Shown: positions 42,272 to 50,931 of the stretch, piece by piece
How the letters are laid out: every line of letters starts with the position of its first letter
Position numbering within the stretch: the stretch's first letter is position 1
NCBI RefSeq assembly: GCF_029623345.1
Contig: NZ_JAPYKH010000015.1
Span: 30,721-94,720 of the forward strand
DNA: 64,000 nucleotides
Direction: 5' to 3'
DNA from: Sphingomonas phyllosphaerae
GTDB lineage: Bacteria; Pseudomonadota; Alphaproteobacteria; Sphingomonadales; Sphingomonadaceae
Position numbers and translations under genes: made by a program
The notes under the pieces: model-generated
Database searches by the model: none
What the model saw: only the letters and a program-made list of their open reading frames with translations
What the model was told of the DNA's origin: nothing

Positions 42272-43657
42272 ATGGCTGGGTGGACCGATGATGAACTGCG
42301 CCGCACGGCTGAGGCGTATCTCGCGATGTTGGGCGACGCGCGTTCCGGTCGGCCATATTCTAAGGCGAAGGTACGGCGAGCACTGATCGCGAGCCACCTC
42401 CCGGCCCGCAGCGAACAAGCAATAGAATACCGCATGCGCAACATCAGCGCCGTACTTGATGAACTCGGCCGCCCGACGCTGCCGGGCTACGTCCCCGCCA
42501 AGAATGTCGGTCGCGGCGTCTCAGCGCGCATTTGCGATGTTCTGACGTCCCTCCAGCCTCCGTCGCCGATCACTCCTGGCGCGACCGAGGCGGCAGCACT
42601 TGAGCAGGATGAAGATGCGCAGCCCGGCACAGTGCCGTCGCGTTCCCCTAGTGGCCTATCTGCAGTCCCGCCGCCGATGATCTACTTCAATATCGGCTGG
42701 ATGCGCAACTATGCTGGTCCAAACGCTTCGGATCCGACGATCGGCAATCATGCTTATCTTGGTTCACATGCCCATGGCGCCGAAGCCTATAACTTTGCGC
42801 CTGAGCCGGGAGCGTTGCTCTATGGTTATCGGCCGCCGGGTAGCCGCGAGCGCGTGAATATTGATCGGCTCGGTGCGGCACCCGGCGATGACTATATCGA
42901 CGGAGTAACCGTCGTTTGGATTGCGCGTGAGCGCTCGAGCGGCACCTCGGTGATCGTCGGCTGGTACCGGAACGCGCGCGTCTGGCGCAACGCACACTCG
43001 AGCGATCATGTACTGAACGGCGAACGCCACGCCTGGTCAGTGCAGGGCCGAGTCGCCGAGAGTGTGTTGGTACCTGTAATCGCCCGTGATTTTCGGGTGC
43101 AGAGCAGTCGCACCGCGCCGGGGATCGGCTTCGGTCAAAAACCGACCTGGTACGGACACCCCGATGTCGATCGCCGCGTCTGGAACTATATTCGTAAGTT
43201 CGGAGCGACTTCCTCAGCCAAGCCGGGCAAACCCAAGCGCCCGCCGCGCAATCAGGATCCCGAGCTGCGACGCGAGGTCGAACGTGCCGCCATCAATCAC
43301 GCAAAGGCATACTATCGTCAGCTCTACGGCCCGGAGGCGGTCGAAAGCGTGGAGGTGCTAGCGAAAGGATGGGATCTCGAGATCGCCTGTGGCGGCGAGC
43401 CGCTGCTGGTGGAAGTGAAGGGCCTGCTGCGCGGTGAGCTCATCTGCGAACTCACGCCTAACGAGTATAAAGCTATGCGCGCCCTTGTGAACCGGCCTCG
43501 CTATATCGTTTATGTCGTAAACAACGCGCTGGCCGTCGCCCCGGATGCGCCGCTGCCCTCGGTCTTTATCCATGAAAAAGGTGACGTTTGGCGGACCGCC
43601 GACGGGAGAACGCTGAAGATCACGGAGAAAACCGGAGCGGTGCTGACCTGCTCCTGA
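42272..43657 (+). CDS. DUF3883-domain protein (nuclease-fold C-terminus)
   Basis: ATG 42272 gives 461 residues. The N-terminal helical module is WTDDELRRTAEAYLAMLGDA, YSKAKVRRALIASHLPARSE, QAIEYRMRNISAVLDELG, also seen ahead of restriction-type domains. The middle has IYFNIGWMRNYAGPNASDPT and YGYRPPGSRERVNIDRL. The C-terminal DUF3883 domain is VERAAINHAKAYYRQLYGPE, then KGWDLEIACGGEPLLVEVKG, with the Asp and Glu-x-Lys of a PD-(D/E)XK fold. DUF3883 proteins cluster with defence genes. It may be a single-gene nuclease effector. The start at 42272 is chosen over 42221 because the module begins there. Confidence 0.75.
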   Translation: MAGWTDDELRRTAEAYLAMLGDARSGRPYSKAKVRRALIASHLPARSEQAIEYRMRNISAVLDELGRPTLPGYVPAKNVGRGVSARICDVLTSLQPPSPITPGATEAAALEQDEDAQPGTVPSRSPSGLSAVPPPMIYFNIGWMRNYAGPNASDPTIGNHAYLGSHAHGAEAYNFAPEPGALLYGYRPPGSRERVNIDRLGAAPGDDYIDGVTVVWIARERSSGTSVIVGWYRNARVWRNAHSSDHVLNGERHAWSVQGRVAESVLVPVIARDFRVQSSRTAPGIGFGQKPTWYGHPDVDRRVWNYIRKFGATSSAKPGKPKRPPRNQDPELRREVERAAINHAKAYYRQLYGPEAVESVEVLAKGWDLEIACGGEPLLVEVKGLLRGELICELTPNEYKAMRALVNRPRYIVYVVNNALAVAPDAPLPSVFIHEKGDVWRTADGRTLKITEKTGAVLTCS

Positions 43658-43767
43658 GACTCGCACAGGGCAGCTTTGTGCCCCTAATCGGTCGTTGCAT
43701 TTGCCATCTAGCGATCCCGAAAACCGTCACTTCTTCACTCAACGGAAGGGCGATCAAGGAGGCACGC

Positions 43768-44583
43768 TCATCTGGCTCCGCTCACCATTTCCAACAGGCG
43801 ATCGAAGAGCTCTGGCAATGCTGCATTCGGGTCCAAAGCGTCGGAGACGACTGGGATGACCCCGCGACTCGCGAGCACCTCCTCCTGCACAACGTCGGGC
43901 CGGATCAGAAAGATAAACGACCGCGGTCGTCGCTCCGCGTAGGCCGTCGCATCCCAGGTTCGCTTCAGCTTATACAGAAGCAGCCGGAGGTTGAGATCCT
44001 TGAGGCTGTATCCCACGAAAAGTATCGTGCGACCCAAGACATCTGACCTAAGTTTCAGGTCCAGCGGGGATTCAAAGTTCAACCGCTCGAAATAGTCTGA
44101 TTCCGTGATCACAAGCGAGTTGTCGTCCGAGAAGTCGCCGTGGAACTTGACCACATGCGTTTCGGCTGACTTGGCATCCGCGATATCGACAACCGACGCG
44201 ATCTTAGAGACGTCTTGGCCAAGCAGCTTGAACACCCGTTCGAGATTGTTGTCGTAGTTCGTCGTGTAAACAAGGGGAAACCTGAGCTCGACGATTTGGC
44301 GGTGAACCGTAGAGGCGAGCAACCTCTCGTCGGAGACGTTCCAGCTCTTGTCCATCCAGCTGCGGAGCTCGCCGATGCTTCCTTTCTGTAGCTTGTAGAA
44401 CTCCGCCACTTGGGCATAGTCCGCGCTGGGTCCAACGAGCACTTCGGGGTCGAAATCTAGCTCCCGAGCCATATGGTTTATCAGCTGCTGCCATGAAGGG
44501 AGCCCGAGCGGCTGGGACAGGCCAGCTCCTGCGAACAAAATCACTCTGCGATCGCGGATTTCGCGCGCAAGCATATCAAGCAT
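43768..44583 (-). CDS. komC: SIR2-like NADase effector (KomC-like)
   Basis: 271 residues, a lone SIR2-like domain: RRVILFAGAGLSQPLGLPSW (NAD-binding glycines, about 17-23), LVYTTNYDNNLERVFKL (Asn109), VVKFHGDF (His148), then TILFVGYSLKDLN. The catalytic Asn and His of SIR2 NADases are present; no zinc-binding Cys set of sirtuins is seen. It overlaps the upstream ITPase-like gene by 8 bases, and an adenosine deaminase gene is divergent. This matches the Kongming system, where the SIR2 protein destroys NAD+ when its ITPase-like partner senses dITP. Assignment is by architecture. Confidence 0.82.
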   Translation of the reverse strand: MLDMLAREIRDRRVILFAGAGLSQPLGLPSWQQLINHMARELDFDPEVLVGPSADYAQVAEFYKLQKGSIGELRSWMDKSWNVSDERLLASTVHRQIVELRFPLVYTTNYDNNLERVFKLLGQDVSKIASVVDIADAKSAETHVVKFHGDFSDDNSLVITESDYFERLNFESPLDLKLRSDVLGRTILFVGYSLKDLNLRLLLYKLKRTWDATAYAERRPRSFIFLIRPDVVQEEVLASRGVIPVVSDALDPNAALPELFDRLLEMVSGAR

Positions 44584-45133
44584 CGGCCGCCTCCCTCAAA
44601 TGGTCCGCGAGTGCGCTCAGGGCGAGCCGGCGCATCGATATGTCGTTCTTCTCCTCGCCCATCTCCGCGAACGTCCGTTCATGGCCATCGGGCACGAACA
44701 CGCAATCCCACTGGAAGGACCGATCGCCGCGAGGCGCGGACGCGATGGTGCCGCGAATCTCCCCCTGAAACTGATGAATCTGGCGGCCATCGCAGTAGCC
44801 GATCCAAGTCCTTGCCACGAGGCCGCGCGTCTCCCCACGACCGAACAGCTCACAGAACCGGTCCGCCTTTAGCGAGTCCCAGAACGGCTGCGTGAGGCCA
44901 CCCGGAAATCCGTTGAGCGTGTCGAGATGGAGACACGTCTGCTCGACGAACAACCGGTGACCGATTCGTCCGAAGGCGCGTAGCACCTTGTCCCTTACGA
45001 TCGCCTCCACGTCCGCCGTCTGGATCTCGTCGATCGCTACGCTGATCGGCACCACTTCTGCGCCAAGCGGCTCTAGGATCTTCCGGGCCTCGGCGATTTT
45101 GTGTTCATTTTTCGAGAGGAATCTAATTCGCAT
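44576..45133 (-). CDS. komB: ITPase/Ham1-like protein, probable dITP sensor (KomB-like)
   Basis: ATG 45133 gives 185 residues. MRIRFLSKNEHKIAEARKIL is the Ham1 N-terminus. LFVEQTCLHLDTLNGFPGG aligns with VEDTCLCFNALGGLPGP of human ITPA: the catalytic Asp is Gln65. SFQWDCVFVPDGHERTFAEM keeps the Phe-x-Trp-Asp that reads hypoxanthine. The SHR motif is SMR. Binding without hydrolysis of (d)ITP is therefore likely. It is translationally coupled to the SIR2 gene (8-base overlap) and divergent from the deaminase with 43 bases between starts. Frames upstream to 45256 overlap the deaminase and are not Ham1-like. Confidence 0.85.
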   Translation of the reverse strand: MRIRFLSKNEHKIAEARKILEPLGAEVVPISVAIDEIQTADVEAIVRDKVLRAFGRIGHRLFVEQTCLHLDTLNGFPGGLTQPFWDSLKADRFCELFGRGETRGLVARTWIGYCDGRQIHQFQGEIRGTIASAPRGDRSFQWDCVFVPDGHERTFAEMGEEKNDISMRRLALSALADHLREAADA

Positions 45134-45176
45134 CGCGCCTTCCACTTCCGTGCGGTAAGCTCTATCGCCGACGACC

Positions 45177-46151
45177 ATGCTGGTCGACCTCCACGTCCAT
45201 CTTCGCGGAACGCTGGTCCGTGAGGCCGTTCTTGCCCTCGCCGATCGCAACGCCATCTCGATACCGAGTTCTGTTCTCTCCCAGGCGCGATATGGCTGGT
45301 ACGATTTCGCGTCCTTTCTGAAGGCCTACGACCTCATCACGTCGGTCGTGAGATCCGCCGCTGACCTCGAAATTGTGACGAGCTCATACCTCCAGCGGTG
45401 CGCGGCGGTGGGCGGCGGCTATGTCGAGTTCATGCTTTCGCCGCCTGACCTCGCCCGCACGGGAGTGCCGTTCCCCGAGCAACTGAAGGCTTTGGAGGCC
45501 GCAGCCGACCGTGCCGCCGAAGAATGGGGTATTCACTCCCGCCTCATCGCCACCGCCGTCCGCCATCTTGGGCCAAAGGCCGCCATCGCGGCAGCCCACA
45601 TGGCTACCTCGATCCGCTCCGACATGATCGTTGGCTTCGGCTTGACCGGCGATGAGCACCGGTACGAGGTGGGCGAATTTGCTGAAGCTTTTCGCATCGC
45701 TCGGGCAGAGGGCCTCCGTACCACTGCGCACGCCGGCGAGCATAGGCCGGCCGAGACGGTGCTTGAGGCCATCGAGACGCTTGGGCTTGACCGCGTCGGC
45801 CACGGTGTCAGAGCCATCGAGTCGCCCCACGTCACAAGACAACTGGCGGAGGCGCAGATGCCCCTTGAAGTCTGTCTCCGCAGCAACCTCGCGCTTGGCC
45901 TCTATGCCTCCATCGCCGAACATCCTATCGGGCGACTCGCGGATGCCGACTGCACCATCGTGCTCGGCACCGACGATCCGGGCTTCTTTGATACAGATCT
46001 CGCCGAGGAATATGGCCTCGCCCTCAAGGCCCACCCAAGCCTTGGGATCGGAAGAGTTTCAGGTGCCGCTATAGCGGCAGCTTTTTGTGGCGAACCCACC
46101 AAAGCTGTGCTCGGCGACATGCTCGCCCGCCGACAGCTTGGTGACGCATAG
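45177..46151 (+). CDS. komA: Adenosine deaminase-family protein (KomA-like)
   Basis: 324 residues. All metal and catalytic motifs of adenosine deaminases are present: LVDLHVHLRGTLV (His6, His8), RTTAHAGEHRPAE (His185, Glu188), DRVGHGVRAIES (His209) and IVLGTDDPGFFDTD (Asp266, Asp267). LEVCLRSNLALG is also conserved. Length is normal for the family. In the Kongming system the deaminase makes deoxyinosine nucleotide from deoxyadenosine nucleotide, and phage kinases complete dITP. The divergent ITPase-like and SIR2 genes complete the set. On its own it could be purine salvage, but the neighbours argue for defence. Confidence 0.88.
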   Translation: MLVDLHVHLRGTLVREAVLALADRNAISIPSSVLSQARYGWYDFASFLKAYDLITSVVRSAADLEIVTSSYLQRCAAVGGGYVEFMLSPPDLARTGVPFPEQLKALEAAADRAAEEWGIHSRLIATAVRHLGPKAAIAAAHMATSIRSDMIVGFGLTGDEHRYEVGEFAEAFRIARAEGLRTTAHAGEHRPAETVLEAIETLGLDRVGHGVRAIESPHVTRQLAEAQMPLEVCLRSNLALGLYASIAEHPIGRLADADCTIVLGTDDPGFFDTDLAEEYGLALKAHPSLGIGRVSGAAIAAAFCGEPTKAVLGDMLARRQLGDA

Positions 46152-46377
46152 ACGCCGCAATGTCAGCCGCTCGCGCTGCGCTTTTCTTCGATCTTGAAAG
46201 CCGCCGCTCGTTCAGGCCTGCTTGTCCGGCCGGCTTGCGCGGAAAACGGCCGGTCCGGCGGATCGCGCCGACACCAACGATAACTCGACGGACTTTAGCC
46301 TCGCTGAAAGCGGGTTGACCGCCCCGTGCCCCTGTTCCAATTTCGTTCTTTCGCGAGGAAGGTGAGAGGCGGATCGG

Positions 46378-49143
46378 GTGAGGGCTAGCGTGAACACGGA
46401 AGCGCTGGCAGTGCCGGGCAGGTTGCGTTCCCTCTTGATCAAACAGCCCGATCCGATCCTGCTGATCGGTGCCGGGGCCTCCGTCTCGTCTGGTGTTCCC
46501 GCGGCTGGGCCCGCCGTTGAGCGCATGGCGAGGTGGCGATGGTGCTTAGACAACGGGCGGTCGCCTAACGATCCCAGCGTGCGGCCCGCCGACTACAGGC
46601 CGTGGCTGACTAAGCTGCCATGGTTCACACCGGACGCGGCACTCGCCGACCTCTATCCCACAGCGGTCAAGAGCCTGCTCAACGTAGCGAGCGACCGTCG
46701 CGAATTTTTGGAGGATATGATCAACCCGGCCGTCGGTCCTGGTCCCGGTTATCGGGCGCTCGCGAACATCCTGCACGCAGGCCACATTAGGACGTTGCTG
46801 ACCACGAACTTTGACGAATGTCTTCAGCGAGCGCGGGAGCTCGTAGCGAGGCCTCACCACCTCGTCACGGTCAAGACGCCGTCCGACCTCGTTCGGTTCT
46901 CATCGGCTCCTGCCTACCCGCAACTGCTCTACCTGCACGGATCCGTGGAGCACCTGACCGACAAAAATCTAGATGCTGACGTGCAGACGCTCGATCCAAG
47001 CGTGGTAGAAAGGCTACGGCCGATGCTGCGCGACCACCCGATCATAGTCGTCGGCTATCGAGGCGCGGAGCCCTCCATCACGAGGGGCCTGTTTCTCGAC
47101 AACGTGGACTACGCGAACAGCTTCCAGAACGGCGTTTACTGGTGCTTGCTGGAACGCGAGGCCGAACTCCCGCTCCCGCCCATGGTCGCGGAGTTGTCTA
47201 TGCGCATCGGCGGCAACTTCAGCAAGGTTCCGATCCGCAACTTCGACGAACTTATGGAGACCGAGCTGTGGAAGCCACTCGCGGCAGAGAGGCGCCCGCG
47301 CGACGACCGCCCGGCGGTGGTGGCCTCCTCCGAGGTGCCGTTCGACATGCGTCCGGTGACTGAAAGATCCTTGAACGACATCGATCTTGTTTTACTGTTC
47401 ACACGACTGGTCGGGTACATGGGCGTGCTGGGCAGCTGGGCGCCCGACGCATACGACCGCGACTGGACGGTAGAGACTGCAAAGTCATTTCACCTGATCG
47501 CGCAGCCGAATGAAGGCGCGGTGGTGCCGACGGCCGCCGGCCTGCTCCTATTTTCGCGCGACCCCTCGCACGCATTGCCCTCGGCCCGAATCAGCTTGAG
47601 GGTAGAAGGGCCCGTGCGGTGGCTGAAGGAATGTTTTGGCGAAGACGTTGAGCTCACCGGCGTGGGCGAGGACGCCGCCTTGCTTAGCGAGGTCAGCGGC
47701 AATCTCTGGTCGCAATTGGACCAGATCACCGAGCTGCTATCGTCCGTCAACCGCCAATTCCGCCTGAAGCAGGAGGTTTCGCGCCAGGTCCGCTCCTACA
47801 GTCCCCTCGCGCTCAAAGAGATGGCGGTTAACGCGCTCGTCCACCGCGACTACGAGACCGACGCGCTTGTTGAGATCCTCGTCACCCCGGCGCGGATTGA
47901 GACGCTAAGTCCGGGAGGGCTGATCGCTGCCGTAGCTGCCCAGATCTCCGGCGAGGGCCTCGAGAAGTTGATCAAGAGCGGACGCCGGAACATCAAGGGC
48001 TATCGAAACCCGGTCATCGCAGACTTATTCTACGGCGGAGGCCACATGGACCACACAGGGTCTGGGCTCTCAGACATGTGGCGCGAGACCATCAACAACA
48101 ACGGCGACGTAAACTTCGGACCCGACAAGGGCAACGAGTGGTTTTCCGTGAGCGTGAACGCGCGCCCCGAGGCAGTTGACGAGATCACAAACACTGCCAT
48201 CGCGGATGAAACGTATGCCTCCCGGTTTACCACCAACCTCCTGCCAGTTGTGTCGCTCCCTGCAAAGGTTTGGCACGCCGGGACCGCGGCGGCAAACAAC
48301 CGTGCCTTATACCGAAGTGCGGACGAAGGCCTTGTTCCACCGGGGCTCGTCCAGGACGGGCGCTTCTACACGCTCTACGACCTTGACGGATTGGCTGACG
48401 ACTTTCCGATCCCGTTCGACCCCGGCGACGTCGAGGCGATGGCATTCGACGAGTTACTCGACCTCCCCAACGGGACCAACATCGCCATCTACCTTCTTCA
48501 GGAGGCAGTGCTTGGCCACTGCAAAGCGCTCGGCATGCAGGTGGATCACCGCCGTAAACGCGCGCACTTCCCGCGCTTAGAAGACGGAGATGAGCGCCGG
48601 GTTACATACCAAGCCAAGTATAAGCGGGCGACGCGGACCGTTGTGAAGGTCCGAACGCGCCGCGACAGCGAGGATGTCCTCTACTTTGAGCACAAGGCTG
48701 TCTCGATTTCGATCCTGCCAGCAGGGGACGAGTGGTGTGTCGTGCTAATTCCCGGCTACGCGTTCACTCGTAACGGTTTCGGAAAGCTTATCGGGAGCGA
48801 AAAGATCAACAGCCTGTCGACGCGACGGGCGGCGAAGGACTTCAACGCCAACGTCCACAACGACCTGACGTTCTGGCTTGCGATGCTGACAGAGGGGGCA
48901 AGCGGCATCTTTTCGCTGATCCCAGACGTCGGTTCCGACCTTGAGCCGTTCGCCCCCAATCTCCTGCTCTCCGACCAGCTCGCCGGCGCGACGCTCAATT
49001 CGGCCGCATTCGACGACTTCGATCCGGACGAGGCGGCCCTAGACGCGGACATGGTCGAACTTGAAGGTGAGCTCGCGCACCTCGCCGAGCAGGAGGAATT
49101 TGACGCAGACGTCGCCGATGACGACGGAGAGCCCACTAGGTGA
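46378..49143 (+). CDS. SIR2-Schlafen/HATPase-APAZ fusion, partner of short pAgo
   Basis: 921 residues from GTG 46378 (GTG 46390 possible). Residues 24-300 are SIR2-like: PILLIGAGASVSSGVPAAG, RTLLTTNFDECLQRA, QLLYLHGSVEHL, PIIVVGYRGAEPS. Residues 330-600 resemble the second half of Schlafen/COG2865 proteins: VPTAAGLLLFSRDPSHAL, SPLALKEMAVNALVHRDYET, RNPVIADLFYGGGHMDHTGSG, an HATPase-type domain without the AlbA_2 part. Residues about 620-900 are the APAZ region that pairs with short Argonautes (VSLPAKVWHAGTAAANNRAL onward), with an acidic tail. SIR2-APAZ/short-pAgo systems degrade NAD+ on guide-directed recognition of invader nucleic acid. The middle ATPase-like insert is unusual. Its stop overlaps the pAgo start. 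Confidence 0.8.
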   Translation: MRASVNTEALAVPGRLRSLLIKQPDPILLIGAGASVSSGVPAAGPAVERMARWRWCLDNGRSPNDPSVRPADYRPWLTKLPWFTPDAALADLYPTAVKSLLNVASDRREFLEDMINPAVGPGPGYRALANILHAGHIRTLLTTNFDECLQRARELVARPHHLVTVKTPSDLVRFSSAPAYPQLLYLHGSVEHLTDKNLDADVQTLDPSVVERLRPMLRDHPIIVVGYRGAEPSITRGLFLDNVDYANSFQNGVYWCLLEREAELPLPPMVAELSMRIGGNFSKVPIRNFDELMETELWKPLAAERRPRDDRPAVVASSEVPFDMRPVTERSLNDIDLVLLFTRLVGYMGVLGSWAPDAYDRDWTVETAKSFHLIAQPNEGAVVPTAAGLLLFSRDPSHALPSARISLRVEGPVRWLKECFGEDVELTGVGEDAALLSEVSGNLWSQLDQITELLSSVNRQFRLKQEVSRQVRSYSPLALKEMAVNALVHRDYETDALVEILVTPARIETLSPGGLIAAVAAQISGEGLEKLIKSGRRNIKGYRNPVIADLFYGGGHMDHTGSGLSDMWRETINNNGDVNFGPDKGNEWFSVSVNARPEAVDEITNTAIADETYASRFTTNLLPVVSLPAKVWHAGTAAANNRALYRSADEGLVPPGLVQDGRFYTLYDLDGLADDFPIPFDPGDVEAMAFDELLDLPNGTNIAIYLLQEAVLGHCKALGMQVDHRRKRAHFPRLEDGDERRVTYQAKYKRATRTVVKVRTRRDSEDVLYFEHKAVSISILPAGDEWCVVLIPGYAFTRNGFGKLIGSEKINSLSTRRAAKDFNANVHNDLTFWLAMLTEGASGIFSLIPDVGSDLEPFAPNLLLSDQLAGATLNSAAFDDFDPDEAALDADMVELEGELAHLAEQEEFDADVADDDGEPTR

Positions 49144-50633
49144 CTAAGCTCAGTCTCCTCGAACTCCGCTCACCGCCGCTCCAGTTCGGCGGTGCCGCAA
49201 GCACTTCGGATCCTAAGGCCGGGCTGGAGGCGGCTGGTCCTTTTGACCTGCGGTTCGGCGCAGCGCGAAAGGACTCGATCGGCCTGGGCATTATCGGACC
49301 TCCCGACCTTGCCGATGCGACGCGGGCGTGGCTGGATCGTGTCGCCGCCGGCATCCCCACGCTCGCCGCCACAGCCTTGCGCAGGCCATTCCCACCGTTT
49401 TCGGCCGTCTACCGCAAGCGATTGGTCCATTCTCCATCCATGGCGATCCATTTGGAGGGAAATCCTGATCCGCTACAGCTCGCTCTGGCACGTGCTGACG
49501 AGTTTGAACGGTTCCAGGCGGTCGTCGATCTTTATGGCGAGGCTATGGAGCGGCTGGCCCGACGCGACGCTAACCGTCCCGATGTTGTGCTCCTCTGCCT
49601 ACCCGACGCGGTGGTTGAGAGGTGTCGCACGGTCGAGCGGCAATCGACGGCCGAGGAGCGGGAACGCGCCAAAGCGATCCGAAATGCGCGCGCGAACCGG
49701 CAGGGAGACTTTTTCGATCTCTTGGACGACGTCGAGGAAGGCGCGGACGACCTCCTAAAGCGCGACCTGCGCCAAGCGCTCAAGGCGCGGGCGCTTGCCG
49801 CTAGGCTGCCGGCTCAGATCGTCACTACCCGTCTGGTCCACGACAGCGCCAAGAGCGAGGACCCGGCGACGCGCGCGTGGAATTTTTCCGTTGGTATCTA
49901 CTACAAGGCGGGAGGGATCCCTTGGCGATTGACGCCACCGGGTCCGGATAGCTGCTTCGTGGGCATCAGTTTCCACCACTTCCGGACCAAGCAGCGTCAC
50001 GTTGTTCAGTCCAGCCTCGCCCAAGCATTCTCCAGCGAGGGCGAGGGGTTCGCTATTCGCGGCACGGGCGTCCCCGTCGCGCCCGGTCAGCGCCTAAACG
50101 TACATCTGTCGGAGGAGCAGGCGTTTGACTTGGGGCAGAGGATTGTGGATGAGTACGCGCTTCGCACTGGCCGTGCGCCGCTAAGGCTGGTTATCCACAA
50201 GACCAGTCACTTCGACGCTGCCGAGACGGCCGGCTTCAACGCGGCCCTCGCCGACATCCCAATCGTCACGCTCGCCACTATGGTGCCCAGTGCCTTCAGG
50301 CTTGTGCGCTTCGGTCTCTACCCGCCTCAGGTGGGCACAGTTTGCAGCGTGAATGGCGCGCGTACCTTCCTATACACTTCCGGCCTTATCCCAGAGATCG
50401 AGACTTACCCCGGCCCGCATGTGCCCCAGCCATTCGAAATTAAGGCGATGGGGCCAGAGGATCCGATTATCGCAGCGACGGACATTTTTCACCTGACCCG
50501 CATGAATTGGAACACGGCGGACGTGCGCGGTAAGTGGCCCGTGACCCTCTCGTTCGCGCGACGCGTCGGCGGCATCCTTAATGAGTACGGCGAACAAGAT
50601 CCGGAGGAAACGTCCTTTCGTTATTTCGTATAA
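49140..50633 (+). CDS. Short prokaryotic Argonaute (MID-PIWI, inactive)
   Basis: 497 residues from GTG 49140, overlapping the SIR2-APAZ stop. MID-like part: NRPDVVLLCLPDAVVERC and ARLPAQIVTTRLV. PIWI-like part: AWNFSVGIYYKAGGIPWRLT, SCFVGISFHHFRTKQRHVV, PLRLVIHKTSHFDAAETAGF, VGTVCSVNGARTFLYTSGLI, THLTRMNW-type end (IFHLTRMNWNTADVRGKWPV), SFARRVGGILNEYG. The first catalytic Asp of slicing Argonautes (VGID) is Ser277 (VGIS), as in other short pAgos, so it guides but does not cut. Length fits short pAgo. It acts in complex with the upstream APAZ protein. Confidence 0.88.
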   Translation: MTKLSLLELRSPPLQFGGAASTSDPKAGLEAAGPFDLRFGAARKDSIGLGIIGPPDLADATRAWLDRVAAGIPTLAATALRRPFPPFSAVYRKRLVHSPSMAIHLEGNPDPLQLALARADEFERFQAVVDLYGEAMERLARRDANRPDVVLLCLPDAVVERCRTVERQSTAEERERAKAIRNARANRQGDFFDLLDDVEEGADDLLKRDLRQALKARALAARLPAQIVTTRLVHDSAKSEDPATRAWNFSVGIYYKAGGIPWRLTPPGPDSCFVGISFHHFRTKQRHVVQSSLAQAFSSEGEGFAIRGTGVPVAPGQRLNVHLSEEQAFDLGQRIVDEYALRTGRAPLRLVIHKTSHFDAAETAGFNAALADIPIVTLATMVPSAFRLVRFGLYPPQVGTVCSVNGARTFLYTSGLIPEIETYPGPHVPQPFEIKAMGPEDPIIAATDIFHLTRMNWNTADVRGKWPVTLSFARRVGGILNEYGEQDPEETSFRYFV

Positions 50634-50770
50634 TAAGATGCGATGACCATCTTACCGTTTGCGTCACCGGCGTTGGGTCGTATGGCGCCGCGAGGCCCGG
50701 GGTCTGCTTTTCGCGTCCAGCGATCCGAAATCCGCCATTCCGGCCACGGCCCAGTTTCGGCCGGGCGCCT

Positions 50771-50845
50771 GAATGGACGTCCGCTTTCGAGAAGCGGGCG
50801 AGCGGCTGTGAGCGTCCGCACCTGGGTCCTCGGCACGAGCGGGCA
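50771..50845 (+). repeat. Dispersed repeat family B
   Basis: GAATGGACGTCCGCTTTCG, GAAGCGGGCGAGCGG, then GCGTCCGCACCTGGGTCCTC and GGCACGAGCGGG. One of the clearest copies. It lies in the gene-free 300 bases after the pAgo gene. Confidence 0.6.
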
Positions 50846-50931
50846 GGGGGCCGCACACGCCCAAACTCAAGCCGTTCAGAGGCAGGAGCCACTTGCCTGA
50901 AACCAGACCTTCGTTCAGCTTCAACCCGTGA

